From assembly GCA_015680685.1 (NCBI GenBank), contig MNCI01012686.1, positions 342,070-406,069 of the forward strand: a DNA stretch of 64,000 bases, given 5' to 3'. Below, in pieces: positions 47,361-58,953 of the stretch; the stretch's first letter is position 1, and each line of letters starts with the position of its first letter. The translations under genes and the position numbers were made by a program. The notes under the pieces are model-generated. The model had not been told where the DNA came from and ran no database searches. It worked only from the letters and a program-made list of their open reading frames with translations. The stretch is from Gnetum montanum (lineage: Eukaryota; Streptophyta; Gnetopsida; Gnetales; Gnetaceae).

Positions 47361-48238
47361 TGATGAGCAGTAAGGTACCCCTATGCCCAACCATACGAAT
47401 CACAAGCATTCACGTGCAATCTAGTTGAATTCTGTAGACTATAGTTACTAAGTGCACTAGAGCTAAACAGTGCGTGTGTGTTGTTCGTTCGTTGTTTTCC
47501 CAGTCCCACTTGTGAAATGCAATTGTATGGTTAAGTGTGACTGAGGCATAAGATTTTTATTATTTTATGTTTTATGGAATTACTCACCTAGAACAAAAAT
47601 AAAAGTATGAGTGATTAAAAGTAAAAGTGATTAATTTCTAAGAAGACTAAAATCTAATCTAGCCTAACATAAGTAACCGTTCCCACTTCCCGAACATATC
47701 TTGAACTTTGTGCAAACATTGTTGGGCTATCAAATGCTAGTCATTTTTGAGCTACCAAGTGTCACACATATGCTTGAAGGGGTTGTGCTTGTGTATCTTA
47801 ATAAGTTTCTTGATTAATCAAAATTAATTACTGCATAAAAAACATTGATGTAAATTGCATGAAATATAAATGCATAAGAAAGAAAATCTCAAGTGCTGCA
47901 AGGAATGGATCAAAGAGCTCGTCTTTATTGCCAACACAATGGTGTGCTCAGGTACATCAATGCTTGAATAAAGATCCGTTCACACTTAACCTCTTGCTAT
48001 GGGCACTTGGAAAATATTCTAACTTTCAAATGGAAAAACTGCAAGAGTTTCACTACTTGATTGTCAAAAAACTTACTCCCAATTGTGCACCCAGGTGTTG
48101 TATTTATAGACCTGGGAGTAAACCTATGATATCGAATGTACGATATCACATCTTGGGCTATGATATCGCATACCCGATATCGTGTACTCGATATCGTGGC
48201 CACCCTGATATTGGAGTATTGAAAAACATGATTTATCA
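47361..48238 (-). repeat. 5' LTR of E3
   Basis: Partner of 38614-39490. Minus-strand TATA at 48101-48108; four to five GATATC palindromes at 48127-48210, just upstream of it. Confidence 0.88.
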
Positions 48239-48420
48239 ACAACAAAGTATGAGAAAGATGAAAAATATGGTAAAAATTGAAAAGATATAAAGAAAGAAAA
48301 ATGTTACAAGAATGAAAATTATTAAAGAATGGAAAAATGTGAAAGAATTAAAAAATTATTAAGGAATGGAAAAGTAAAAAGAAAGTGAAAAGTTTAGTAA
48401 AGTACCTACGTGTCCAGATG
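48239..48420 (-). other. E4 T-rich spacer right of E3
   Basis: Low-complexity A/T sequence matching E1 5757-6000 in reverse. Confidence 0.6.
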
Positions 48421-51400
48421 GATACCCCCATGAATATCATCAAAATTAGTTAAATGAAAGAAAGAATGGGTGGAAGATAGTTGGGCAGATTGGGTAGATT
48501 CTTCAAAATGTTCATGATAAAATTTTACTTGTTGGATGTTTATAAGAATGAGCTTATGAGGGTAGGGTGGGTGATATATGTGTAAGGCACTCAATGAATA
48601 AGTTGCTTTAACAATGTATGGTCCCTCCCATAGTGTCTAAAATTTGGCTTTTGGGGTAGATGATTAGGATTATAGTAAAGGACCTTATCTCCTAGTTGTA
48701 TTCTTACTTTTCTTATCCGTGTTTCATGCTTGTGTTTAGAGTAATGCTTATGAAGCTCATTATGCATTAGTGCTACAAGCCTATTCTCATCTAAAAGCTT
48801 TAGATTCATGAGACGTTCTCATTGGGCTAAGCTCAAATTAAGATCAAGTTAACTAGTAGTAGCTAAGGTTCGAAGCTCTGCCTGAATAGGAAGTGTTGGT
48901 AGTTTTCCATAAACAAGCTCGTATGGGGAGTGTCCTATGGGTAATTTCCATGATGTCTTATAGGCCCATAGAGCACCATTAAGTTTAGTACTCCAATCCT
49001 TCCTAAACTTGCTAATCATTCTAGTTAAGATTTTGGTGATTTCTTAGTTAGTAACTTCTGTTTGATCATTAGCTTGGGGATGATATGGTGTACTTAGTTT
49101 ATGATTGGCCCTTAGTTGTTGCATGAGCTTCTTAAAGGTAGCACTCATAAAATGAATTTTGTTGTTAGATATGAGTTGTTTGAGTACTTCAAATCTATTT
49201 ACCACATTCTATTGGAAGAATTTGGGAGTGGTCTTGGCTATACAATCTTTAACTATTGTTTCCTTTGACCACTAAGTACAATAATTCATAGTCATGCTTA
49301 TATATGCTTTTCCATTTGACATTAGTGTTATGGATCCCATAAAATCAATTCTCCATATATCAAATGGCTCTAAACGTAGTATCCAATACCGTGGCCCTTC
49401 ATTTGTGGCTATTATTTCTCCATCCTTTTGACATTTTTCACAAAACTATGTAAAATTATGGATGTCTCTAAATAATGTAGGCTAAAATTAGCTTGCCATT
49501 ATTAGTTTGAGTGTTGTTTTGCGCCTTTCATAGTGGCCACCACTTGGGCATCATGTAAGACTCTTTGTTGATCACACTATGACACACATCATCTGACTAG
49601 CCTATCTACATAGATCTTGTATAAATTGCCATTGATTTCTATATATCTTTTTGTTCTATGAAGGACTTGTTCTCATTGTTTCTTACTCCAATTAGTAGGA
49701 AGCTCTTGTGTTGATAGATAAGTCAGATATTTTTTTGTTTGTGGCTTCTCTGTTGAATTTATAGCCTTTACTATTTTAGTAAACAAGTTCTCATCAGGGA
49801 ACTAGTCAGATAAAGGTTCTACTTAATCTTGGGCATCCTACTTTAGTCTTGATATATGATTAGCTACCACATTTTATTTGTCCTTTTTATCGATCATCGT
49901 GATGTCAAATTTTTGCAAATTAATGAGCCATCTTATTACCTTGGGATTGACCATTGGTTTGTTCATGAAAAATTAGATGACATTATGATCAGTATGGACA
50001 TAGATTTGATACCCAAGCACATAATGTCTAAAATTTTCAAGTGCATGCACCATGACCATTAGCTTCTTTTTCATTATGGTGTTTTTTAATTATGATTTGG
50101 TGATGCTTTTGCTAGCATAGTGTATATAATAAGGCCTCTTTTGATCATCTAGCTGTGTTAGTACTACATCGAGTGCATAATTGGAAGCATCGATCATGAT
50201 GTAAAAAGGCTTGGACCAATCTAGAGCTTAAAGGATTAATGTTTCAACTAGTTTTTTCTTTAGAGCTTCAAATGCCTTTTTGCATGACTTCATCCATTCA
50301 AAGGATGCATCCTTCTTAGTGAGTTCCATGAGCGATTTTGCTATCTTTGAAAAATTCTCTGTAAATCTTCTATAATATCCCATGTGGCCCAAGAATGACC
50401 TCACATCTTTTACTATTTGTAGCCTTTGATTGATATTCTATATGAATCAAATTTTCTTAGGATCTACCTAAATACCTTTTTGAGAGATTTTATGTCCCAA
50501 CACTATGCCATCTTGGACCATAAGGTGGCTTTTTTACTAGTTGAGCTTGAGATTGGTTTTCACACATCTTTTCAGTACATGCTCCAACTGGTCCAATGCT
50601 TGCTTGAAATCAAGCTCATATGTCAAAAAATCGTCCATGAAAATCTCAATACCATTTCCAATTTATTTCTGGAAGATACTAAGTACTAGTCTTTAGAAGG
50701 TGAATAGTGCATTTTAAAGACCAAAGGGCATCTGTTTGTAGGCAAATGTTCCCCATGGACTAGTGAATGTCATTTTTCCCTAGTTTTCATGTGCAATGTG
50801 GATTTGATTATATCCATTGTATCCATCCAGAAAACTATAATACTCATGTCCTACCATGGTATCCAAGACTTGATCAAAAAATGGCAGAGGAAGTGATCCT
50901 TGAAGGTAGCAACATTCAACATTCATAAATCAATGCATACTCACCACTTGCCTCCTTCTTTGGAATAATTTCTAAGGGACTGATCCATTCACTATCTACA
51001 ATAGGATAGATGAATCCTACCTTTAGTAATTTATCCAACTATTGCTTGACTACTTATTTTAGTTTGGGATTAAGCCTTCGTTGGGGTCTGCATCGTGGTT
51101 TGACTGCTGGATCAATATATATTCAATGATGAAAAATTCTCAGATCAATTCTCATGATCTCATTGCAAGACCACGTGAATGTTGTGGGCCATCTGTTAAT
51201 CACTTCTAGCAACTTTCTCATCTGTTCTTCTTTTAGGTTGGTGTTGATTATTACTAGCTTCTTATTATTTAGGAAAGCATACTCTAATGATGTCAGTAGG
51301 GCCTTTAGTTCTAGTGGTTTTGGCTCCATAGTGTCTAGGATCTCTAGTTGTTCCTAGCCTGTCTCTTCTTCTTAACTTATTCATGGGTAGGAGTGTCTTT

Positions 51401-52240
51401 TCCTTAATTGTTCTAACTTATCAATCTCTTCAACATAGGTAATAATAGTTTGCTTTGCTAGTTCCATGTACTTGTTGGATTAAGTTTCTTCATATGTGAT
51501 CAACCACTAGGTGCCTTCTTGTTGTATGGCTATTGCATATAGACATTTTCACATACATATTTCTTCTATAAAATTATCGCATGCCTTGGTATCTTCTCAT
51601 TTATTGGGCCATATCCTTTGCATGCAATTGCACCCATTATTGTTGTATGCAATACATGGAACTCTATGCCTTTGTATCATACTGGCTTTGTCTTTCTTGG
51701 AAATCTCCAAGGACAAGTCACAAATACCAAGCTTAGCATTGACAGTGCTAAGCCAAGCTCTTCCCATGATAATTGAAAATTCTCCCTTATTTTTACCAAC
51801 ATGGATTACTAAAAAATTTGTAGGGTAAGACCAACCACTGATGGTGATGATCACATCATCAATTAGTCCTAGTGGAACTGTGATCGACTAGTCCACAAAC
51901 TCTAACCAGATGTTGCTCTTCTTCAACAGTGGTAGATTTCAGGCTTGACATATGTCTTCTGAAATCAAGTTTACTCTTGATCTAGAATCAAGTAGAGCAT
52001 TACATGGTTTCTACCCTACTATCTAAATGTAAACTAAGGGACTTCTAGGATCTGTTTGCTTTTGTGGAAGGGCTCCTACTTTTATCCAATGGGTGATTGT
52101 TTGAGTAAGCATGATAATGGTTACATTGACATTCAATGAAGAGGAAAGTTTGTTATTCTTTGGAGGATTGGATGAGGATGGAACACATGCAGATGTGATC
52201 CCCATCATTTGAACCTTCTCGAGACTCATTCATAAGAACG
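48420..52240 (-). pseudogene. pol: E4 pol: protease, reverse transcriptase, RNase H, integrase
   Basis: Minus strand. Protease near 52000-51600: LLDSRSRVNLIS (active-site D present, following glycine replaced) and IIMGRAWLSTV. Reverse transcriptase about 51080-50400: FLDGYNGYNQI, TSPWGTFAYKQMPFGL, and catalytic box FMDD retained. RNase H about 50290-49900: MIDASNYALD, HTDHNV. Integrase about 49450-48950: IDFMGS, ISNN (second acid changed to N), TPYHPQANDQTEVTN (third acid E kept), followed by the LVYGKLP and GDKVLYYNP tail to 48591. Stops and frameshifts occur throughout. Domain order and motifs match E3, and it supplies the protease that E3 has lost. Confidence 0.78.
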
Positions 52241-52529
52241 GTCATTTCCTGGATTGTGGTTCGCACATGATCACATCCTCTTGCATGTTAATCACCCTTG
52301 TTGCACTTTTCTGTTGTAGTTGTGATGACAATTATACCTACATGATAGGAGGTGGCACTGGTGGGAGAGGATTTGGATGTTGATTGAAGAACCGGCTGTG
52401 GATGGATGCATGTATGAGTTTGAATTCATACTTGTTGGTTGTGGCCTGTGGTACTCAGTTGGGTAATATTGTGGAGTCTAAACAACAACATTACTAGGAG
52501 AGATTTGACATTACACATATTATCCATAT

Positions 52530-54645
52530 GGGTCTAGCTGCAGATATGGATATTGTTGGCACGGTGATGGCATGCCCCATGATTGGGGTTATTGCCATTA
52601 TTAATGGTATTGTACTTATGGATGTGGGTAGGCTTTACTAGGATAGTATGTTGGTTGGAAGGTTTTCCTGTAGTTACCTTAAGGGTAAGGTAATCATTTG
52701 GGCATTTTTTTCTTAACAAATCTAGGATTAAGTGCATATGCCCCCATCTCTTATATGTGTGTCATTATTGGACAACATCCTTCGGGATGCTTGTATTAGC
52801 ATATGACACATCCTTCCTCATCTTCGTAGCTTGTGTTTGAACACTCAGCCATTGAAGCTACTTTTCCCTTTTGTCTAAAATCTTTCTTCTTCTTCATGTC
52901 CTTACCTTTACCAAAGGCTTTCTTTGTTATTTCTTCCATAATCTTCAATATTGTTGTAAATTTTTCATCAATTGACTCCCACATTTTCTCTACCTCTACT
53001 GTGATGTTAGTTATAGATTTTTGAATTGGTAGAGTCTTCTTCTAAATTACCTAATCCAAGGTTTCTTTTTCCTAAGTATCACAAAATATTACATCTCTTT
53101 TCCTAATACATGGATCTCTATTATATTGTTTCGTTGATTCTCTCTTTCTTAACTCACCTTTCTCCTTTGCCACTTGATCAATCAATCTCTGTATATGGTG
53201 GATAGACATCTTTGACAATCATCCTTGGGCATAAATCCTAATGGTCTCTCTGGCCTTATTCTATAACCCATCTACAGTGTGTCTTAGCTATTTTTGTTAT
53301 GAGAATTTGTGGCCTAGGCATCTATTTAGTAGTGAATAATACCTGCCCATTATCACATCAAGGGATTCATGAGTCCCTTGCTTCCATCTTTGGATTTGTT
53401 TATACAAATTGAACACTTGTGAATAAGTTTGATATTTATCATTGAAGAACTCTAGCATGGTACTCCATCTTCTAATTGATTTTGGTTCAAGTGATCTATA
53501 CTAGCTCTCAGCTTCTTTCACAAATGTTTGTGGAAATAACTTTAATTTTTGCCAATCACTTTTAATATTTTGTAGGGCACAGGCGTTGTGGAATGCTTAA
53601 AGGTGGTGTTGAGAATCAACATTATAACCACCCTCAAATTTGGGCATGTTATTCATATCTAGTTGTTTGATACGATTATCCCTGACGTGAATGACTAGAA
53701 TATAATAGTTTTCCTAATGTTGATCATGCTTTGATTAGCCAATAGGGGTTCATTGTCGTAATTGAGTTTGTTGGCTTTGTCGTAGTGATACCCCCTTTGG
53801 TGCTCATGTCATTCTCCATCTTCCCTCCTATCCCTGCATCTTTTTCATTCATAATCTTCATCTTTCTCATTTGAATGCCTTGGGTGATAGTCATGGTGAT
53901 CATGAATCCTTCTCTCCTCTTCATGGTCTTGGTGACTTAGCCTCCTCCTATTAGAGTCCATTGATGATCATGAGGATGAGGATGAGGCAGTAGGAGAACA
54001 CTGTTGGCTTGTTCTCCTTTCATGACTACAATATTTTTCTCTATATGATCTAGCAGAAACTCTTAACCTTGACTCTTGCTTATACTTTGAGTCAGTTGCC
54101 TCCCTCTTAAGTGTCTCTACTTAGGTGGAATGTAGTTGAACTTTGATAGGTTCCTCGAATTGGATGATAAGTCTCTGTGAATGGACTTCATGATTTTGGT
54201 GGAGTTGCTTAGTGATGAATGCGTCACCATCAAGCTCTTCTAAGACAATATGAGAGTTGACTTTCTTTACTTTTTTATGAACATGGTTAATTTCCATGGC
54301 AGCATCTCTCTTTACTTGCTTCTTAGTGGGCTGATAGGGCCATGTCATGTGTTTGGTTACATGATACCCATCAGGTGCCTTACTTAGATTCATGCCCCTT
54401 AGAGCTGTTTGAAGCATGATGGGTGTTGAGCGCTCTAGAGGGAGAACAGTGTTACCTTGAAGATCTCTTCATCTTTGTTGCCCATCTTTGTGAAAGATGA
54501 AAGTAAAATTGGGATAATAAAGATTGTGATGAGCATACAAGATCCTTGCTTGCATTGGAATACTCCATTCTTCTACATCATTGATTCTTTCATTGCCCCT
54601 TTTTGTCTCTTTGGTAGGTGATGATGTATCTTTGTTTGAAGCCAT
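52530..54645 (-). pseudogene. gag: E4 gag
   Basis: The frame starts at ATG 54645 (MASNKDTSSPTKETK), about 127 bases after the primer site. Open stretches are 54417-54121, 53924-53724 and 52984-52796. The gag domain (KHSTT, LNQNQLEDGV, STLCYKHS-like relics) falls around 53650-53300. A CVIC remnant near 52800 marks the zinc knuckle, whose His and last Cys are lost. A homologous segment (ALNPKFVQKK in E1) is readable near 52730-52700. Many stops; inactive. Confidence 0.65.
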
Positions 54646-54771
54646 GTTGTGGTTTAAGATGTTTGGTTAAGTTTGCTTGCTTTTAGAGTTATTAGAAAAT
54701 TATGAATTTTAACTTTGGGTTTTTGATACAATGAAATTTATGAAATCAATTACTCAGCATACATTGACTTG

Positions 54772-54790
54772 TTCTTGGCAACAATGCCAA
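54772..54790 (-). other. Primer-binding site of E4
   Basis: Minus TTGGCATTGTTGCCAAGAA follows the 5' LTR. Confidence 0.6.
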
Positions 54791-55676
54791 TGATGAGAAG
54801 TGGAGCAATCCAACACCCAACCATACAAGTCACAGGTGTTCATGCATGACTAGATTGTAATCCATGGATGAGGCAATGTTGATATGCTAGCAATTGGATT
54901 AAGTTCGAGACTGTTGTCTTTCCACATGGAGCTAGTGAAGTCTGTGTATGGTTTCTATGTATGGTTTAGCTCACTGTGAGGTATATGATATCTGATGTTG
55001 TTTGGCCATTCTTACTCCTAGAAAACATTATGAAATGAAAATAGTTTCTAATCCTAAGTCCAAGTAATTACAAGAAAGTAAATCTATCTTAGCTTAATGT
55101 AATGGATATCTAGTCTTGGTTTGTCGTACATGCCTTGGACTCATGTAGTCATCATTGGGATTACTAAGTGGTATTATTACTGAGTGAATCAAGCAACGCC
55201 ATTGTTGGGTTACCAAATAACTACACTTAGCACTTGAAACAAGTTGTATCCATATCGCTTGCTTTTAACATATAAAATAAAATGCTTGTAAAGTAAATAA
55301 TTAGCTAGAAAAATAGGAAAATTATTCTAAGTAAACATAAGAAAACTAAGTGGATGCTACAATGATGATAAGCAATCTTGATCTTTATTGCCGATTATGA
55401 ACTGTGTCCAAGTACAATTCACTCAAATAAAGACACCATACAATTGCTCAACACCACACTACAGGCATATACTCTATCGCTAAGTACAGAATGCAACTGT
55501 AAGAGTTCTGCTACTAGTGGAATGAAACTTATTGTCGACCATGTGCTTAAGTGTTGTATTTATAGGCTGCACACATTTTGTGATATTGGATCTACGATGA
55601 CAGAGCATATGCTACGATATTGACTATATGACATCATAGATACGATATTATTTGTCAAGAAAAATTGACTATATCA
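54791..55676 (-). repeat. 5' LTR of E4
   Basis: Left edge TGATGAGAAG, right edge ATATCA. Minus-strand TATA at 55557-55564; ATATCG/GATATT units at 55580-55655. Partner of 31578-33729. Confidence 0.82.
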
Positions 55677-55835
55677 ATTGTTCAATGCTAGCTATTGAAA
55701 GGATGACCTAAAAAGAGATGGGAAAAAACAATTGAAGAGGATTTAAATAAATTGTATAGGAGTGATAGTGAAAAAGAACTATTGTAGCTGACCCCCACTT
55801 AGCTAAGACAAGACTAAGATGATGATTATTTTATA
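55677..55835 (+). repeat. 3' end of the LINE split by E4
   Basis: PKKRWEKTIEEDL and LTPT in the same frame order as at 21176-21540, ending in the GATGATGATTATT tail. It continues the LINE that stops at 31577. Confidence 0.65.
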
Positions 55836-55891
55836 GGTTCCATATTGTAAACATTGACAATGACATGTTAGGTTAGTCGGACAACACCAAG

Positions 55892-56025
55892 TTAAATACC
55901 ACTAGATTATAAATTAAGATTCAAAAAAAGAAAAAAAAAAGATAAATACCACTAGATTATAAATTAAGATTCAAAAAAAGAAAAAAAAAAGAAAAAGAAA
56001 AGAAAAGAAAAGAAAAGAAAAACTA
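55892..56025 (+). repeat. 51-bp tandem duplication and (AAAAG)n microsatellite
   Basis: TAAATACCACTAGATTATAA begins at 55892 and again at 55943; the copies are nearly identical. An AAAAG run follows (about 55993-56022). Confidence 0.85.
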
Positions 56026-57038
56026 TTCTGAAATTAGTCCATAAATGAAAGTTTCAATACCAGATATTTGTTGAGCGGCGAATAAAATTTTCCAATTGTT
56101 GTGTTTGCTTAATAATATTATTCTTCTGTAAATTAAACATAAAGTCCAGTAAATTGGCTGCTTAACTTTACCATTCCTTCTAAGTTATATCAAAAGTCTG
56201 GAGCATTACAATAATCGATCTGTTAAATAATGAACGACCCTTTTTTACCTTTCCGTCTGAAAGCACATGGACTCCAGCAGTGCCTGCCTGAAAATGGAAT
56301 ATTTCTAGTTACAGTGGATAAAAAGAGGCTATGACGATGAAAGCACGCGTATCCGAAGCATGGGTACAGTGCATGGCACTGTCAGCTTTTGCTTTACTTT
56401 GTTGAATCTGGTCCCAAAATTTCCAATCTCAGCACTGCTTCAATTTGCTAGTGCTTCTGTTGCAAAAGCGCTGAAAACATCTGCCGCCTCAAAGCAACAA
56501 TTCTGCCTGAATTGGAACATGCGCTTCTTTTTATTTACCTGCGCTGTCGTTTAGCATTTGTCGCAACTGCTCCTGCCAAATCCAAACAGAATCCCGAGGT
56601 CCATCTCACTTCAGCAAGCCCGTCTTTTGAGATCACAAATCCCAGCTGCTGCAACGACCATCCGCACAAAACCAGAAGAAGAATAATTCTGACAAATTAA
56701 CATACCAGACCGATGAATATTCTTATAAGCAAGCCACGTATAGTGAATTCATGGCGATGGAGCAGTGCAGTGATGATTACAGTGTTGCAGCAGACGAATA
56801 ATAATAGTTGCAGACGATGGTGGGCCGCAAGAGCTATAATAATTGAATAAACACGTCTCCCTGGCAGTGTCAGAGCATGCCAATCCTCCACCTATGCCTG
56901 TATAAGGTACGTGATCATATGCTTTGATCACAAAACCGAAAAAAAGGTTATCACTGTTTCTATGGTTCATGGCACAAATCACTACAAAGCTGCTGCTGGG
57001 ATTCCCAATTTTGCAGTGCATACACTGGTGGTGTGCAT
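56026..57038. other. Intergenic region
   Basis: Short open frames on both strands (56360-56700, 56749-57138) show no recognisable domain and no supporting signals. I see no gene. Confidence 0.5.
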
Positions 57039-57250
57039 TGCATTGCTTTTGGGATTGTTGGTTAGTTACAATATACAGCAATACCCGGCTATTATATTTA
57101 ACCTGGGCTAGTAATGCTATATCCACATAGCACTGCATGCATACCCACTGTTTGTTTGTGGAATTGTGGGTAAACTAGTGCCATATATCCACATAGCATA
57201 GTATAGCATAGCATAGTATAGCATTGCTTTTGGGATTGTTGGTTAGCTGA
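57039..57250 (+). promoter_or_regulatory. Probable promoter of the His/Pro-rich gene, with direct repeats
   Basis: A 26-base unit starting GCATTGCTTTTGGGATTGTT occurs at 57039 and 57221, the second ending four bases before the ATG. ATATCCACATAGCA also occurs twice (near 57119 and 57186), and an ATAGC-type microsatellite lies at 57195-57225. TATATTTA (57093-57100) is a candidate TATA box about 150 bases before the start. Confidence 0.4.
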
Positions 57251-57646
57251 ATGAAGCCATTGCGAGTATGGCTATGGCTATTGGGGGCACTGTTGGCCGT
57301 GGCAGGCTCAGGCTCAGGCTCGGCCACGGCCAGGAGCATCACGTTAGCCTTCGGGGTGTCTTCGGCGCCCGCGGATGCGGAATCCACCCCGGAGGCGCAA
57401 CATAGGCACCACCACCACCACCATCACCATTCACTCCATCATTACTACTCTCCGCCACCTCCGCCTTCTCACTATTACTTGCCGCCACTGCCGCCGTCAC
57501 CGCCGCCGCGGCCACCGCGGTCACCGTCACCACCGCCGCAGTCAGCACCGCCGCCTGCGGTGTGGAAACATCCACATCCACCTTGCGGGTGCATGCATAA
57601 GAGGCCACCTCCGCCGCCGCCACCTTCGCCAGCTTCATCATCATAG
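57251..57646 (+). CDS. Secreted His- and Pro-rich (extensin-like) small protein
   Basis: A 131-codon frame from ATG 57251 to TAG 57644-57646. Residues 1-26 form a signal peptide: basic start (MKPLR), hydrophobic core (VWLWLLGALLAVAG), small residues SATA before the likely cut. Then comes a run of eight to nine His interrupted by one Ser-Leu (residues about 52-63), a Tyr/Ser/Pro segment, repeated PPLPPSPPPRPP-type blocks, one CGC pair (near 114-116), and a final PPPPPPPSP. This suggests a cell-wall hydroxyproline-rich glycoprotein that might bind metal; it lacks classical SPPPP-repeat density, so extensin-like is descriptive only. The segment is GC-rich and codon-structured against AT-rich flanks, supporting a real gene. 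AATAAA follows at 57967. I do not recognise a named family. Confidence 0.6.
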   Translation: MKPLRVWLWLLGALLAVAGSGSGSATARSITLAFGVSSAPADAESTPEAQHRHHHHHHHHSLHHYYSPPPPPSHYYLPPLPPSPPPRPPRSPSPPPQSAPPPAVWKHPHPPCGCMHKRPPPPPPPSPASSS

Positions 57647-58030
57647 GGCATGTTCATGCATACTAATAATTTATGGTTTGGTTTCATGTTGTAAGAAACC
57701 AATACTATTTTGGGTTTCTTCATGTAGGTAATAGTTATTGTTTCTCATTTTCTGCTTCACCACCTTCCCTTTGGAGCCTTCCGGTCGTAATATCTCGGCC
57801 TTGCATGTATTTCCTCCTTGTTAAGGGTTATGCTGTGTCTTTTATCTTTTCTTGTCTTCCTGTCTGGGTTTGCTCTTTGGTTAACTTCCACTGGACTGGT
57901 CTTGTTTGTATGTGAATTTTCTTCCACATTTCCGCGTCGTTTCACGTCGTGTCTGATGGTTTCAGTGAATAAAATTCGCACTTCTGTGTTAAACGCGTCT
58001 CATGCTTTCGTGTTTTATGATTAGCCAATA
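57647..58030 (+). other. Probable 3' UTR of the His/Pro-rich gene
   Basis: T-rich, no domain-bearing frame; AATAAA at about 57968 and again near 58027. Confidence 0.4.
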
Positions 58031-58630
58031 AATAACATAGTGGTTTTCTGTAAAATGTGCGTTTCTTAGCCTTTATTTTCAAATGGATGTGGTGCCGTAT
58101 CACCGGCAAGGCCCGTTGCTGAATTATGTATGTATTTCTGGTGTGGGTTGCTTCTCAACGCAAACGTGTTGGTTGCATAATTTGTCTCAGTTGGGAAGTT
58201 TGTTGCGTCGGCATGCTTCAAGAAATCGGTGAGTCGGGAGTCTCATTTAGAAGTCCGAAAATTCACATCTAAAACTATGGATTTTTTTTTTATTATAAAA
58301 ATCTTGCGTACTCAACTCGGATCGACAAAAATTCTAATGAGCGATCTATTACCGAATTAAAAAACTATGAATTTTCTTACTCCATGTATGGTTTTCGTAT
58401 CGATGAAGAAGCCAGCATGCTCTCGTCGAATCATTGTCTCTCTTATTTCTACGGAGTATTATAACTTCCATGTGAAATGCATATTCTGCGCAAATGCAAC
58501 TTGTGGTGTTTTTCCCCCTTTTATATGCTCCATAAAAAGAATATTAATAATAGTTGGTGCATGATCGTACATATTTATAATGGTGACATGTTTAATTAAC
58601 TACCTTCATGCAATTTAAATGTTATTTTAG
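58031..58630. other. Intergenic, nothing recognised
   Basis: Ordinary AT-rich sequence with no supported gene. Confidence 0.5.
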
Positions 58631-58953
58631 GTAGTCCTTAAATTTTTCAATGTTTTGCAATGTTAGTATATTTCTCTAGGGCATTTAGAAGTAAAAGATC
58701 TGGGTTCAACCCTAGGTGCACCTAGTCTCTCAAGTTAAATACCTGAATTTAAACTTGAGCATACCCACTTGAAGAGGTTAGGCTTTGGCTTATCTATCAT
58801 CTGATGATCCTAAGTCATTTGGAGGTAGTCCTTAAATTTTTCAATGTTTTGTAATGTAAGTATATTTCTCTAAGGCATTTAGAAGTAAAAGATCTGGGTT
58901 CAACCCTAGGTGCAGCTAGTCTCTCAAGTTAAAGACCTGAATTTAACCCTGGG
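58631..58953 (+). repeat. 194-bp SINE-like tandem unit, second copy cut by E5
   Basis: A unit starting GTAGTCCTTAAATTTTTCAA at 58631 starts again at 58825. Each copy has a box B-like GGGTTCAACCC. Copy two is interrupted by the E5 LTR at 58954. Confidence 0.7.

Larger units (their letters stand above)
38614..48238 (-). mobile_element. E3: complete Athila-like element nested in E4
   Basis: LTRs at 38614-39490 (3') and 47361-48238 (5'), 877 and 878 bp, are flanked by ACAAT (38609-38613) and ACAAC (48239-48243), a target duplication with one change. Order on the minus strand: primer-binding site, gag, a deleted protease, reverse transcriptase, RNase H, integrase, a 2.1-kb noncoding tail with the structured RNA motif, polypurine tract. 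It lacks ORF2. It sits in the T-rich spacer of E4; the uninterrupted equivalent in E1 is near 5950-5980. Catalytic residues of reverse transcriptase and integrase are mutated. Confidence 0.87.
31578..55676 (-). mobile_element. E4: Athila-like element with gag, pol and ORF2, containing E3
   Basis: Minus strand. The 5' LTR is 54791-55676; the 3' LTR is 31578-33729, interrupted by a foreign LTR. In transcription order: primer-binding site, gag (about 54645-52530), protease, reverse transcriptase, RNase H, integrase (about 52240-48420), T-rich spacer holding E3 (38614-48238), structured RNA motif, internal promoter-like block, ORF2 (36684-33907), polypurine tract. Both flanks continue into one LINE. 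No target duplication is recognisable (TCAAG against ATTGT), so the exact left edge is uncertain. All coding parts carry many stops. Confidence 0.8.

Noticed and set aside
31573-55681. Target duplication for E4
   Set aside because: TCAAG and ATTGT do not match; I report the edges without one.
56749-57138. Minus-strand 129-codon frame
   Set aside because: No recognisable domain and no promoter or splice support; overlaps the putative promoter of the + strand gene.
57339-57644. Minus-strand Ala/Val-rich frame opposite the His/Pro-rich gene
   Set aside because: It is the complement of Pro/His codon runs, with no signal peptide or domain.
58680-58720. tRNA gene from GGGTTCAACCC
   Set aside because: Only the box B-like segment is present; no acceptor or anticodon stem can be formed.
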